Shown here one piece after another: positions 53,459-62,127 of a stretch of DNA of 64,000 nucleotides. How positions within the stretch are numbered: position 1 is the first letter of the stretch; every line of letters starts with the position of its first letter. A model generated the notes under the pieces. It was not told the DNA's origin. It did not search any database and saw only the letters and a program-made list of their open reading frames with translations. Made by a program: the position numbers and the translations under genes. This stretch comes from UBA1422 sp963676385 (GTDB lineage: Bacteria; Bacillota; Clostridia; Peptostreptococcales; Anaerovoracaceae), in contig CAXXMM010000014.1 of assembly GCA_963676385.2 (NCBI GenBank), forward strand, positions 496,001-560,000, written 5' to 3'.

Positions 53459-54217
53459 CTATTTTTTTTTCGCGCCACAATTGGGGCAGGTCAACAAAGA
53501 CAAAGGCAACTCCAGTCCCCATTCCTCCATTTGGATGGAATCTGATAGGATATCCATTGGCAGACCATCTGCCACTAAAGTTCCTTCTTTTAGCACCAGC
53601 ACTCGACTGCAAGTTTCTAAAATCATATCCAAATCGTGGCTGGTGATAATCTTTGTATGGTGAAAGCGGTTTAATAAACCAATCAGTCTTCTCCTTGCTT
53701 GTGGGTCCAAACCAGCTGTGGGTTCGTCCATCAAAAGTACATCCGGTTCCATTGCCAATACCGTTGCAATGGATGCAGATTTTTTTTCGCCTCCCGACAA
53801 TTTATAAGGCGCTCGCCCTGACAGATGGCCTAGACCAACGGTTTCCAAGGCGCTATTGACACGCATTGCCACATCTTCTTCACTTAGACCTTCATTTCTT
53901 GGACCAAAAGCCACATCGTCATAAACAGTCGTCATAAACAGTTGATCATCTGCCTGTTGCATGACAAGGCCAACCCGTTGTCTTATGGCGGACAAGGTTT
54001 GGGAAGTCACATGAACGTCTCCAACCAAAACCTCCCCCTCCTGTGGGAAAAGAATACCCAACAGCAACATGAGCAACGTAGATTTTCCGGCGCCGTTTGC
54101 TCCGATAATGCCCACGGATTCTCCATGATGAAGCAGCATGGTGACCTGTGAGATTCCTGTATTTCCGTCAGGATAATGATAGGAAACATTTTTCATTTCT
54201 ACTCGATGATGACTCAT
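53459..54217 (-). CDS. cbiO: ECF cobalt/nickel transporter ATP-binding protein
   Basis: ATPase of the transporter. Walker A is GANGAGKST near 39-47, the signature LSGGEKKS near 142-149, Walker B VLLMDEPTAGLD near 162-173, and the switch histidine is in IITSHD. Length 252. The last residues carry a CPNCGAKKK pair that could bind metal. ATG 54217 overlaps the cbiQ stop by four bases (ATGA); earlier in-frame starts would run into cbiQ. Confidence 0.93.
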   Translation of the reverse strand: MSHHRVEMKNVSYHYPDGNTGISQVTMLLHHGESVGIIGANGAGKSTLLMLLLGILFPQEGEVLVGDVHVTSQTLSAIRQRVGLVMQQADDQLFMTTVYDDVAFGPRNEGLSEEDVAMRVNSALETVGLGHLSGRAPYKLSGGEKKSASIATVLAMEPDVLLMDEPTAGLDPQARRRLIGLLNRFHHTKIITSHDLDMILETCSRVLVLKEGTLVADGLPMDILSDSIQMEEWGLELPLSLLTCPNCGAKKK

Positions 54218-55032
54218 GAACCAAAAGCTCCTTTCAATCCGTAAGTAATAAGTTGAGCAAGAGGAACCCACCTGGCTACAACAAAAAATGCGCACCACCC
54301 CATTAGGTAACCCCAATCCTTCAGAAGCATCGGATTATCCTTGCCGCTATGATACTCCCCACGAAATCCCCGCAGGGACATAGATATGTAAATTCGTTGG
54401 GCTCGATCGTAGGTTCTTAACAGTAGTTGGCCGGCAAAAGAGCCCCAGGCTTTGCTTTGTATCCCCCGATCTCTGGGAGCACGCAAAAAATATGCTCGGG
54501 TCATTCTGGATAATTCCTCTATCAGCACCAGAATATATCGGTAAGTGAGTAAAATTTGAAGAACCAAAATGCGAGGAACTTTCAGCATACGAAGACCCTC
54601 TACCACCCTATCGATCCCTGTTGTTGCAATCAATAATAGCCCTGCTGAAATGGTCAGTGTTCCTTTCAGGAAAATAGAAAAGAACGTCACCCACCCGGCC
54701 GAAATGGTTATGCCAAAGATGGCTATATTATTACTGTCAAAAAAGGGACTGAACAATCCAATGCCAATCACAATTGGCTCCAGTACAAGCAATCGTCTTC
54801 CCATCACCCGTGGTGGCAGTTCTGCTAGCGCCATCAACACCAGTGGAAAAAAGAATAAGCCCATCAGGCCGGCGATGTTATATTTGTTAAACGAAACCAC
54901 GGTCACCAAAAAAAATAGGGTAACAACAATTTTTGCCAAAGGATGCACTTGGTGCATCAATGTTTTTTGATTGGCCAAATCGTCCATTTGCCGCAAATTA
55001 TATAATGCGTTGGTTACTCGGTTCATTTGCAT
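54214..55032 (-). CDS. cbiQ: ECF transporter T component CbiQ
   Basis: Membrane coupling subunit. Several helices (TLFFLVTVVSF, GLFFFPLVLMALAELP, ILLTYRYILVLIEELSRM) surround the conserved Ala-Arg-Gly coupling helices; RAPRDRGIQSKAW and RAQRIYISMSLRGFRGEY are the motifs that contact CbiO. Length 272. It overlaps cbiM by ten bases and cbiO by four. Confidence 0.92.
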   Translation of the reverse strand: MQMNRVTNALYNLRQMDDLANQKTLMHQVHPLAKIVVTLFFLVTVVSFNKYNIAGLMGLFFFPLVLMALAELPPRVMGRRLLVLEPIVIGIGLFSPFFDSNNIAIFGITISAGWVTFFSIFLKGTLTISAGLLLIATTGIDRVVEGLRMLKVPRILVLQILLTYRYILVLIEELSRMTRAYFLRAPRDRGIQSKAWGSFAGQLLLRTYDRAQRIYISMSLRGFRGEYHSGKDNPMLLKDWGYLMGWCAFFVVARWVPLAQLITYGLKGAFGS

Positions 55033-56042
55033 TGATTTCTTTTTTTGCTCCTTTTTGATATGTAGCGAATCATTAGGGCTGTACAGCCTGCCAGTATTAA
55101 TGTCAGCAATCCACCCACAATGCCTGAAATGCTAGTGCCCAAGGAAGCATCTTGCCCACTTTTAAAAGTATAGTCAGGCAAGAAGGCGAGTTTACTTTGC
55201 AAGCCGGCAAAAAAATCGTGTACCGCGCCTCCGGTTGCAAGGCTGTCCGATCCAGTGACATGTCCGATGGACCACTCCAGTCCATCGGGGTTTGAGGATG
55301 CCCATAAGGATATCCCGGCTCCAAGAATGACTGCACACGCAGCTAACACCACGATTACCTTTTTATAGGATGTCGATGATGTTGTGGATGTTTGCCCTGC
55401 ATAGTCCAATAGTTCAGGTCTCGCTTTCCATACATATCCTACCACTGCCGCAGTAACAAAGCCTTCTACCAAACCAATGGCCAGGTGAATAGGCTGCATA
55501 AACAGCACAAAGGTTCCGAAGGGCAACTGGGTTTTTCCTGAAAACAGGGTCTCTAGAACCACAGAAAATGCACCTAGTTGTAATCCTACCACCGCAGTAA
55601 CAACAGATGCAATCACAATTTTTTTTGAGGTAATCCCCTTCTTCATAATCGGTCGATATATCAATGGATAGGCAACAAAACACGCCAAAAATCCCATATT
55701 GAATACATTTGCCCCATATGCCAATAATCCCCCATCCCCAAAAAACAAGGCTTGTATTAGTAATACCGAAGCCATGGTAAGAAACCCGGCGCAGGGTCCC
55801 AACAAAATGGCCAACATCAAGCCACCACCTAAGTGCCCACTGGATCCAGTTCCCGGAATGGAAAAGTTAATCATCTGAGCTGCAAATACAAAGGCTCCCA
55901 TTACACCCATAAGTGGCACCTTAGACTCTTGCGGTTCTGGATTTTTTTGAATCTTTTTTATAGAATATGCTGTAATCCCGATGGTTACAGCCATCATCGT
56001 GCCCCCAACTGCCGGTGATAGCAGGGCATCTGCCATGTGCAT
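55023..56042 (-). CDS. cbiM: ECF cobalt/nickel substrate-specific component CbiM with fused PDGLE (CbiN-like) domain
   Basis: Binds and passes the metal ion. The mature N-terminus is MHMADALLSPAVGG; the free amino end and His2 bind the metal in this family, so the ATG at 56042 (339 residues) is the only sensible start, with GGAGG nine bases upstream. About six helices with GHLGGGLMLAILLGP follow. The C-terminal 100 residues carry SSNPDGLEWSIG, the PDGLE domain that in other systems is a separate CbiN. Whether cobalt or nickel is the substrate is not clear from sequence. Confidence 0.9.
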   Translation of the reverse strand: MHMADALLSPAVGGTMMAVTIGITAYSIKKIQKNPEPQESKVPLMGVMGAFVFAAQMINFSIPGTGSSGHLGGGLMLAILLGPCAGFLTMASVLLIQALFFGDGGLLAYGANVFNMGFLACFVAYPLIYRPIMKKGITSKKIVIASVVTAVVGLQLGAFSVVLETLFSGKTQLPFGTFVLFMQPIHLAIGLVEGFVTAAVVGYVWKARPELLDYAGQTSTTSSTSYKKVIVVLAACAVILGAGISLWASSNPDGLEWSIGHVTGSDSLATGGAVHDFFAGLQSKLAFLPDYTFKSGQDASLGTSISGIVGGLLTLILAGCTALMIRYISKRSKKRNQCK

Positions 56043-56064
56043 CCGTTCACTCCTCCAAAAAATA

Positions 56065-56102
56065 GAACCCAAAGCTATGCCTTCACGCAAAGTTTTGGGT
56101 TC
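56065..56102 (-). terminator. Terminator-like hairpin in the cbiM leader (possible attenuator)
   Basis: GAACCCAAA (56094-56102 on the minus strand) pairs with TTTGGGTTC (56065-56073), followed by TATTTTTT and at once by the cbiM ribosome site. If the promoter at 56181-56210 is real, this hairpin lies in the cbiM 5' leader and would act as an attenuator; otherwise it ends msrAB. No box of a cobalamin or known nickel/cobalt riboswitch was recognised. Confidence 0.65.
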
Positions 56103-56160
56103 GTCCCATTTTGTGTCATATATCTTATAGATTTGGTACAGGTGTTGGATTTCAGCCTTC

Positions 56161-56210
56161 TTGACTGAATTTTTCAGTTAAGGATACCATAGTAGCAATC
56201 CTAACGTCAA
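56161..56210 (-). promoter_or_regulatory. Candidate cbiM promoter with 21-bp imperfect palindrome
   Basis: TTGACG (56205-56210) and TATCCT (56181-56186) on the minus strand, spacer 18; the -35 overlaps the msrAB stop. Directly downstream, arms TTGACTGAA (56161-56169) and TTCAGTTAA (56173-56181) match in eight of nine positions around TTT. This is the place of a repressor site. Confidence 0.5.
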
Positions 56211-57220
56211 CCACCATTTTCACGAAAGAGAAAAACCCAATCCCCATATCCCAACTTTTCCATGTCATTTTTGGCAACAAACCGCAATGATGCGCTATTA
56301 ATGCAGTAACGCAACCCGCCTTGATCCTTTGGTCCATCAGAAAAAACATGGCCTAAATGAGCTTCTCCAAGAGTGCTTCTCACCTCGCTTCGGATCATCC
56401 CATGGGAGAAATCCGCCTTCTTCGTAATTAACTTCGGATCAATTGGCCTGGAAAAACTTGGCCAACCACAACCGGATTCAAATTTATCGGTTGAGACGAA
56501 TAAGGGTTCTCCTGTTGTAATATCAACGTAAATTCCATCTTCATGAAAATCATAGTATTCATTATTGTAAGGTGGCTCCGTCCCTTTGTTTTGTGTCACA
56601 TTAAACTGGGTCTCTGTTAATTGCTTCACCAGTTCTTCCCTTTTTTTCTTCTGAAAGGAATGACTTCTCGTTGCAGGTTCCTCTTGAAGGATTTCCCGAT
56701 CTTCTTCCAAAACAGTTGGGTCTTTGGCTAAAGATGCGGTCACAAATTTTTCCTTCCCAATGTGACAGTATCCTCCCGGATTCTTGTCTAAATACTTTTG
56801 GTGATACTTTTCAGCTTTGTTGTATTGAAACAAAGGGCACACTTGAATGGCTACCTTTTGATTCTCTTTTTTTTCCAAAGCACAAATGGATTCATCAATA
56901 GTCTCCCTATCTTCATCATCACAATAATAAATACCGGTTCTGTATTGTGTTCCCACATCGTTTCCTTGGCGATTCAATGAGAAGGGATCTATCATATCAT
57001 AATATTTTTCCAGCAAAAATTTTAGACTGATTCGTGTAGGGTCGTAAATCAACTTTACTGTTTCCGCATGTCCGGTATTTCCCATGCACACCTGATCATA
57101 ACTTGGTTCTGCTGTCTTCCCATTGGCATATCCTACTTCTGTTTTTATGACTCCATTGAGAAGGGATAAGTATTTTTCCGCCCCCCAAAAGCATCCTCCG
57201 GCCAAATATATTTCTTTCAT
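56207..57220 (-). CDS. msrAB: Fused peptide methionine sulfoxide reductase MsrA/MsrB
   Basis: Repairs both S- and R-methionine sulfoxide. The MsrA half starts YLAGGCFWGAEKYL with the catalytic Cys at about 10, followed by GNTGHAETV. The MsrB half from about residue 195 has SGCGWPSF, HLGHVFSDG and the catalytic RYCINSASLRF. The paired zinc cysteines of E. coli MsrB are missing (zinc-free form). The start is ATG 57220 with GGGGAACAAA before it; the ATG at 57232 abuts AGGAAGGA. Length 337. Confidence 0.95.
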   Translation of the reverse strand: MKEIYLAGGCFWGAEKYLSLLNGVIKTEVGYANGKTAEPSYDQVCMGNTGHAETVKLIYDPTRISLKFLLEKYYDMIDPFSLNRQGNDVGTQYRTGIYYCDDEDRETIDESICALEKKENQKVAIQVCPLFQYNKAEKYHQKYLDKNPGGYCHIGKEKFVTASLAKDPTVLEEDREILQEEPATRSHSFQKKKREELVKQLTETQFNVTQNKGTEPPYNNEYYDFHEDGIYVDITTGEPLFVSTDKFESGCGWPSFSRPIDPKLITKKADFSHGMIRSEVRSTLGEAHLGHVFSDGPKDQGGLRYCINSASLRFVAKNDMEKLGYGDWVFLFRENGG

Positions 57221-57329
57221 TTTGTTCCCCATTCCTTCCTGCAGTGCCTCTCGTATCGTTTCATGATTTGTGCCAAATACAGAATTTAATTTATTTATAC
57301 CCGAAGATCCAAAATGAAAACGATTTTGC

Positions 57330-58613
57330 CTACTTTGTATATTCTAGTTCTCTTTGCAGCAACTCATCCAAGGTTTGTCTTTTGACCACAAGTTGATCCT
57401 GTCCTTCGTTAAGAAATACCACCGGCAACATTGGAATTTTGTTGTAATTGCTAGACATGGGATAGCAATATGCGCCGGTTCCATAGATTGCCAATACATT
57501 TCCCCGTCTCGGAGAAGCAATCGTTGCGTCCCACACCAAAATATCTCCGGATTCACAACACTTCCCACAAATTGTTACCGTTTCCTGTTGATTGGATTGA
57601 CTGTTACAAAAACATTGGTAGCAAGAGTCATAGAGGGCAGTTCTGATGTTGTCTGTCATGCCTCCATCCACTGAAACATATTTTCGTATGCCGGGGATTT
57701 CTTTTATCGCTCCTACACGGTATAAGGTGGTTCCAGCATTGGCAATCAAGCTTCTTCCCGGCTCAATCACTACTGTTGGCTGTTTGAAACCTGCCTGACC
57801 ACATCTAGATTCAATTCGTGCCATGATCGGGTCTAAAAAATAGGAATATGGCTTCTCGTCATCAGCATCTGTATAGCGGATGCCAAACCCCCCACCAATA
57901 TTGATTTCTTTCGTATGAAATCCATATTTTTCCAAATACATTTCCATGATATCCAACAGAACCGACACAGCCTGAAGATATGACTGATTCTCATGGAGCT
58001 GAGAACCAATATGCATGTGGAAGCCCAATAATTCCACCCATGGTGAATGATTGATTCTCTGAAACACTTCTTCCAAAATTCCACCATGAAGAGGAATCCC
58101 AAACTTTGAGTCTACATTCCCTGTGGTAATAAACTGATGGGTGTGGCTATCAACCCCCGGCGAAATGCGAATAAGGACTTTGACTGTTTTATTCGCCTGC
58201 TGACAAGCTTCTTCAATCAATTCCACTTCGTCTAGTCCATCAATAATAATTCGCCCTACTTGGTTTTCTACAGCCATTTGTATTTCTTCTAAGGATTTGT
58301 TGTTTCCATTAAACTCAATTCGTTCCGGCGGGAACCCTGCAGCTAAGGCGGTATACAATTCCCCACCAGAGACCACATCAAGGCACAGCCCTTCTTTTTC
58401 AATGACCCGACACATAGCCATAGGCAAAAATGCCTTTCCTGCATAAGCTGCTCGAACATTGGTATAGCGTTCCAAAAATTGATGTTTCAACTGGTTAATT
58501 TTCTCAAGAATCTGCGGGACACTGACGACCATGACCGGCGTACCATATTTTTTTGCCAGCATTTCCGTACTGCATCCGTCAATAAATAACTGGTGATTGG
58601 TTATCTGATTCAT
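57330..58613 (-). CDS. lysA: Diaminopimelate decarboxylase
   Basis: PLP enzyme for the last step of lysine synthesis. The PLP lysine is in AAYAGKAFLPM near 56-66; HMHIGSQLHENQ near 200, GGGFGIRYT near 240 and CGKCCESGDI near 345 are family motifs. EPGRSLIANAGTTLY binds phosphate. Length 427. It is the last gene of the riboswitch-controlled operon and overlaps dapB by four bases. Confidence 0.96.
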   Translation of the reverse strand: MNQITNHQLFIDGCSTEMLAKKYGTPVMVVSVPQILEKINQLKHQFLERYTNVRAAYAGKAFLPMAMCRVIEKEGLCLDVVSGGELYTALAAGFPPERIEFNGNNKSLEEIQMAVENQVGRIIIDGLDEVELIEEACQQANKTVKVLIRISPGVDSHTHQFITTGNVDSKFGIPLHGGILEEVFQRINHSPWVELLGFHMHIGSQLHENQSYLQAVSVLLDIMEMYLEKYGFHTKEINIGGGFGIRYTDADDEKPYSYFLDPIMARIESRCGQAGFKQPTVVIEPGRSLIANAGTTLYRVGAIKEIPGIRKYVSVDGGMTDNIRTALYDSCYQCFCNSQSNQQETVTICGKCCESGDILVWDATIASPRRGNVLAIYGTGAYCYPMSSNYNKIPMLPVVFLNEGQDQLVVKRQTLDELLQRELEYTK

Positions 58614-59347
58614 ATTTTGTTCCTCCCGATTAAATCTGCCATGGTATAGAGCCCCGGAGATTTCCCAATAATATACTCTGCTGCTTTTATGGCTCCCCTG
58701 GCAAAAACTTCCCGGGATAACGCAGTGTGCTTGATTTCAATCATTTCATCAGGTCCGGCAAAGATTACGGTGTGCTCCCCCGGAATGGTCCCGGCCCGTA
58801 ACGCATGGACGTTTATGTTATGGGGTTGGGTGCCGGATTTTTCCATGATGTCTGCCAAAAAAAGTGCTGTGCCGCTGGGCGCATCTTTTTTTTCTTTATG
58901 GTGCTTCTCAACAATGTCCATATCAAAGTTTTTCTCTAAAACGGGAACCATCATTTCCAGACAAGCCGCCATCAAATTTATACCAAGAGAAAAATTTGGT
59001 GATTGGAAAATCGCAATCTCTTTAGCCGCTTTGTTGATTTCCATCTGCTCCATATGGGTAATCCCGGTGGCTGCCAGAATTACCGGGATTTTTTTGTCTT
59101 GCGCAAAGGCCAATATCTGCCCCACTGCTTCATGATTTGAAAAATCAACAATCACATCTCCGGTTTCCTGACTATCTTCAGGAGAAGCATAAACAGGATA
59201 CCCATGCCTGTTTTGTTGTCCAACTAGTTTATTTCTTCCGGCATTTCGGTCAACCCCATAGATGATTGAACAGTTAGGAAACTGATCAACAACTTTTGAA
59301 ACAACTTGTCCCATCCTGCCACTGCACCCGTACAAAATAATATTCAT
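58610..59347 (-). CDS. dapB: 4-hydroxy-tetrahydrodipicolinate reductase
   Basis: Second dedicated enzyme of the lysine path, NAD(P)H-dependent. The nucleotide motif is YGCSGRMGQ at 7-15, and the substrate motif HHKEKKDAPSGTA near 149-161. Length 245. It lies 12 bases after dapA. Confidence 0.96.
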   Translation of the reverse strand: MNIILYGCSGRMGQVVSKVVDQFPNCSIIYGVDRNAGRNKLVGQQNRHGYPVYASPEDSQETGDVIVDFSNHEAVGQILAFAQDKKIPVILAATGITHMEQMEINKAAKEIAIFQSPNFSLGINLMAACLEMMVPVLEKNFDMDIVEKHHKEKKDAPSGTALFLADIMEKSGTQPHNINVHALRAGTIPGEHTVIFAGPDEMIEIKHTALSREVFARGAIKAAEYIIGKSPGLYTMADLIGRNKI

Positions 59348-59359
59348 AATGTGCCTCCT

Positions 59360-60241
59360 TTAAATCAATCCTGCATTGTGCAATTCGGTCTTAATCCGAC
59401 CTGCCACTTCAGGACTTGGTGGACATAGGGGCAGTCGATAATGGGGCTGGATTTTTCCCATCATTGATAAGGCTGCCTTTACCGGAATCGGATTCACGTC
59501 TGCAAACATACTGTCAATTAAAGGTTTCATGTTTAACTGAAGGGTTCTGGCCTGACTTAAGTCGTTATTTAAAAAACTCCTAGAAAGGGCCACCGATTCT
59601 CTGGGCATAATGTTAGCAATAACCGAAATAAATCCAATCCCACCCAAAGACATCAACGGCAAAACCATATCGTCATTCCCCGAATATACTGCAAAGTCAT
59701 TGGGGACTAACCGGCAGATTTCTGCAACCTGTGAAATGTTGCCGCTTGCCTCTTTGATTCCCACAATATTAGGATGGGTCGCCAGTTTTGCAACGGTTTC
59801 CGGCTCAATGTTTACTCCGGTTCTGCCGGGGACACTATAAAGTAAACAGGGAATGGATACTGCATCAGCAGTTGCTTTATAGTGATCCATCAACCCCTGT
59901 TGTGAGCACTTATTATAATATGGTGTTACCAAAAGCAATCCATCAACCCCTGTTGCCTGAATTTGTTGCGCCAAATGAATTCCATGCCTGGTATCATTGC
60001 TGCCCCCTCCACCAATAACCGGAATCCTTCCATCTACCACGTCAACACAAAATTTGATGGCATTGACGTGTTCCATGTCGTCCAAGCAAGACGCCTCACC
60101 TGTGGTTCCGCATACCACAATTGCGTCAATGCCTTCTTCAATTTGCCATTCAATTAATTGGCGAAACCGTTCTTCATCTAAACTGCCATCTTGCCGAAAG
60201 GGTGTCACAATTGCAACCCCACATCCTCTGAAAATTTCCAT
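59360..60241 (-). CDS. dapA: 4-hydroxy-tetrahydrodipicolinate synthase
   Basis: Condenses pyruvate with aspartate semialdehyde. GTTGEASCL near 46-54 and the catalytic lysine in VGIKEASGN near 161-169 are seen; TPYYNKCSQQGL near 131-142 supplies the Tyr. I use the ATG at 60241 (293 residues) since GAAGGAGAAA lies upstream and the product starts EIFRGCGVAIVTPF. The lysine riboswitch and terminator precede it. Confidence 0.96.
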   Translation of the reverse strand: MEIFRGCGVAIVTPFRQDGSLDEERFRQLIEWQIEEGIDAIVVCGTTGEASCLDDMEHVNAIKFCVDVVDGRIPVIGGGGSNDTRHGIHLAQQIQATGVDGLLLVTPYYNKCSQQGLMDHYKATADAVSIPCLLYSVPGRTGVNIEPETVAKLATHPNIVGIKEASGNISQVAEICRLVPNDFAVYSGNDDMVLPLMSLGGIGFISVIANIMPRESVALSRSFLNNDLSQARTLQLNMKPLIDSMFADVNPIPVKAALSMMGKIQPHYRLPLCPPSPEVAGRIKTELHNAGLI

Positions 60242-60265
60242 TTTTTCTCCTTCCTCATGCTGTGT

Positions 60266-60299
60266 AAAATAAAAAAGTTGCATCTCTATCGACGCAACT
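60266..60299 (-). terminator. Riboswitch expression-platform terminator
   Basis: On the minus strand AGTTGC (60294-60299) pairs with GCAACT (60276-60281) around 12 bases, then TTTTTATTTT. It sits between the lysine aptamer and dapA. The upstream CTCAAAC segment (about 60308-60318) could pair with the GAGTTG side, giving an antiterminator. Confidence 0.8.
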
Positions 60300-60321
60300 C
60301 AAAAAACACAGTTTGAGGTGT

Positions 60322-60487
60322 GTCAATAGCGCCTCTGCCAAATATTTCCGGCAGGAGTCCAGGACATTTTTTGCCCTAGCCCAGCAGTCTGTCGTGCCCG
60401 ACAAAACCCTTCGGCGATGTTCCCTTTCAATTCAATCACTGGCTGCCGCCTCCCGAATTTACTAATGTTCATCGCGCCTCTATCAAC
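60322..60487 (-). ncRNA. Lysine riboswitch (L-box) aptamer
   Basis: The minus strand gives P1 GTTGATAG (60480-60487) pairing with CTATTGAC (60322-60329), then AGAGGCGCGATGAAC, GGGAACATCGCCGAAG, GACTGCTGGGCTAGGG and, at the 3' end, GGCAGAGGCGC. These are the conserved L-box segments in the right order over about 165 bases. It controls dapA-dapB-lysA: lysine binding should stabilise P1 and allow the terminator at 60266-60299 to form. Confidence 0.92.
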
Positions 60488-60496
60488 TTTGTGGTG

Positions 60497-60525
60497 ATTT
60501 TATCCGATTATTTGTATATTGTCAA
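60497..60525 (-). promoter_or_regulatory. Promoter of the dapA-dapB-lysA operon
   Basis: TTGACA (60520-60525) and TAAAAT (60497-60502) on the minus strand, spacer 17, just upstream of the aptamer. Confidence 0.75.
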
Positions 60526-60695
60526 CATAAAAATCAATATAATTATATAAATATTGTGTCATACTAACAAACTTCGGCCAATCTCCTATGTTTTGTCAAT
60601 TTAATGCTATTTTAAGTACCCATTCAGATTCTTTTCAGAGACTTCCTGTAATTTAGAGTCATTCAATAAAGTCACAGAAACGGAGGACGAAGGTT
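60526..60695. other. Divergent intergenic region without a gene
   Basis: AT-rich spacer between the dapA promoter and the VTC-domain gene. It must contain the plus-strand promoter, but no clear -35/-10 pair was found. TTGTGTCATA at 60554-60563 resembles the arms of the dyad at 46248-46295. GGAGG at 60682-60686 is the ribosome site of the next gene. Confidence 0.6.
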
Positions 60696-61424
60696 ATGTC
60701 AGATTACCAATCAATATTTAATCGGACTGAAATAAAATATATGTTGACCCCTGAAAAAGAAAACGCATTCATGGAAAGTGTCCATGGGAAGTTAGTCACA
60801 GACGCCTTTAGCCAGTCTACCATCTCAAATGTATATTTTGATACCGATGACTTTCAGTTAATCCGCTCATCCATAGAAAAACCCGTTTATAAAGAAAAGC
60901 TTCGATTAAGAAGTTATGAGACCCCCAGCGATTCAAGCGGTGTTTTTGTGGAAGTCAAAAAGAAAGTGAAAGGCACAGTCTATAAAAGGAGACTTATGCT
61001 TCCCTACCATACTGCAATGGATTATCTCGGTGGTGAACCTATTCAAACAAAAAATCCCCAAGTACAAAATGAAATTGACTGGTTCCTCAAGCGATATCCG
61101 CTGCAACCAAAAGCCTTTATCTCTTACGATCGAAGCTCTTGGCGTGGCGTAGAAAATCCGAATCTGAGAATTACTTTTGATAGAAACATACTATTTCGTT
61201 CAGATCAATTAGAGCTAATTCAAGGAAGTTGGGGAACACAGGTGCTGGATCCGTCCTTATCATTAATGGAAATCAAGTTAAACGGCGCTATGCCTCTCTG
61301 GCTTTCCCATAGTCTTAACGATCTCAGCATTTTTCCGACTTCTTATTCGAAATACGGAAGTTGTTATAAGTCATATTTGCTAAAAAATACAAAATTAGTT
61401 ACGGGAGGTAATATAAGTGCTTAA
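60696..61424 (+). CDS. VTC-domain protein (polyphosphate polymerase-like)
   Basis: Resembles the catalytic tunnel domain of VTC4, which makes polyphosphate from ATP. Lys/Arg-rich strands expected in the tunnel are visible: RTEIKYMLTPEK near 8-19, YKEKLRLRSYET near 66-77, EVKKKVKGTVYKRRLML near 88-104, and KYGSCYKSYLLK near 219-230. Length 242. GGAGG precedes the ATG. It overlaps the DUF4956 gene by eight bases. Nucleotide transfer to another acceptor remains possible. Confidence 0.87.
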   Translation: MSDYQSIFNRTEIKYMLTPEKENAFMESVHGKLVTDAFSQSTISNVYFDTDDFQLIRSSIEKPVYKEKLRLRSYETPSDSSGVFVEVKKKVKGTVYKRRLMLPYHTAMDYLGGEPIQTKNPQVQNEIDWFLKRYPLQPKAFISYDRSSWRGVENPNLRITFDRNILFRSDQLELIQGSWGTQVLDPSLSLMEIKLNGAMPLWLSHSLNDLSIFPTSYSKYGSCYKSYLLKNTKLVTGGNISA

Positions 61425-62100
61425 TAGTATCATTGAATCATTTACATCTACCTCGTCCCCGGTTACTGCTTGGTACATGTTAATATGCACTCTAGCCTCC
61501 TTAATCATGGGATTTGGTGTTGCATTAACTTATATGTACAAAAACACCTATACCAAGAGTTTTGTTGTCACCTTGGTTTTGCTTCCTGCAATGGTGCAAC
61601 TTGTTATTATGGTGGTCAACGGAAATCTAGGTGCCGGTGTTGCCGTCATGGGTGCATTCAGTTTGGTTCGATTTCGATCCATCCCGGGAAGTGCCCGAGA
61701 CATCAGCAGTATATTCTTTGCCATGGCAGTGGGCCTGGCCGCCGGAATGGGATATCTTACCGTAGCATTTCTATTTTTAGTCTTTATTGGGCTTTCCACC
61801 ATGCTTCTCAACAAATTACACTTTGGGGAACCAAGAAAAGTGGAAAAAGAATTAAAAATAACCATACCTGAAAACCTGAATTATGCCGGGCTTTTTGATG
61901 ATCTTTTTGCTAAATATACAAAAGAATTTACTCTAATCCGCGTCAAAACCACAAATATGGGGAGTCTTTACGAATTGCAATACAAAATTTCACTGCGTAG
62001 CCCTGAAATAGAAAAAGCCTTTATTGACGACCTTCGTTGCAGAAATGGAAATCTGAATATTGTCTGCGGTTGGTCTACCCCGCGACGGGATGAGTTGTAA
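61417..62100 (+). CDS. DUF4956 membrane protein
   Basis: About four helices in the first 135 residues (LICTLASLIMGFGVALTYM, VTLVLLPAMVQLVIMVV, GAGVAVMGAFSLVRFRSIPG, FFAMAVGLAAGMGYL), then a soluble C-terminal domain. VRFRSIPGSARDISSIFFAM is the family signature. It starts with GTG at 61417, with GGGAGG eight bases upstream. Relatives are usually next to VTC-domain genes, which supports a membrane role tied to the polymerase. 227 residues. Confidence 0.88.
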   Translation: MLNSIIESFTSTSSPVTAWYMLICTLASLIMGFGVALTYMYKNTYTKSFVVTLVLLPAMVQLVIMVVNGNLGAGVAVMGAFSLVRFRSIPGSARDISSIFFAMAVGLAAGMGYLTVAFLFLVFIGLSTMLLNKLHFGEPRKVEKELKITIPENLNYAGLFDDLFAKYTKEFTLIRVKTTNMGSLYELQYKISLRSPEIEKAFIDDLRCRNGNLNIVCGWSTPRRDEL

Positions 62101-62127
62101 TACAAAAAATTGGAAAGGAACCTACAG

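Noticed and set aside
56043..56180. Cobalamin riboswitch before cbiM
   Set aside because: The leader is too short and no B12-box like GCCACTG was seen.
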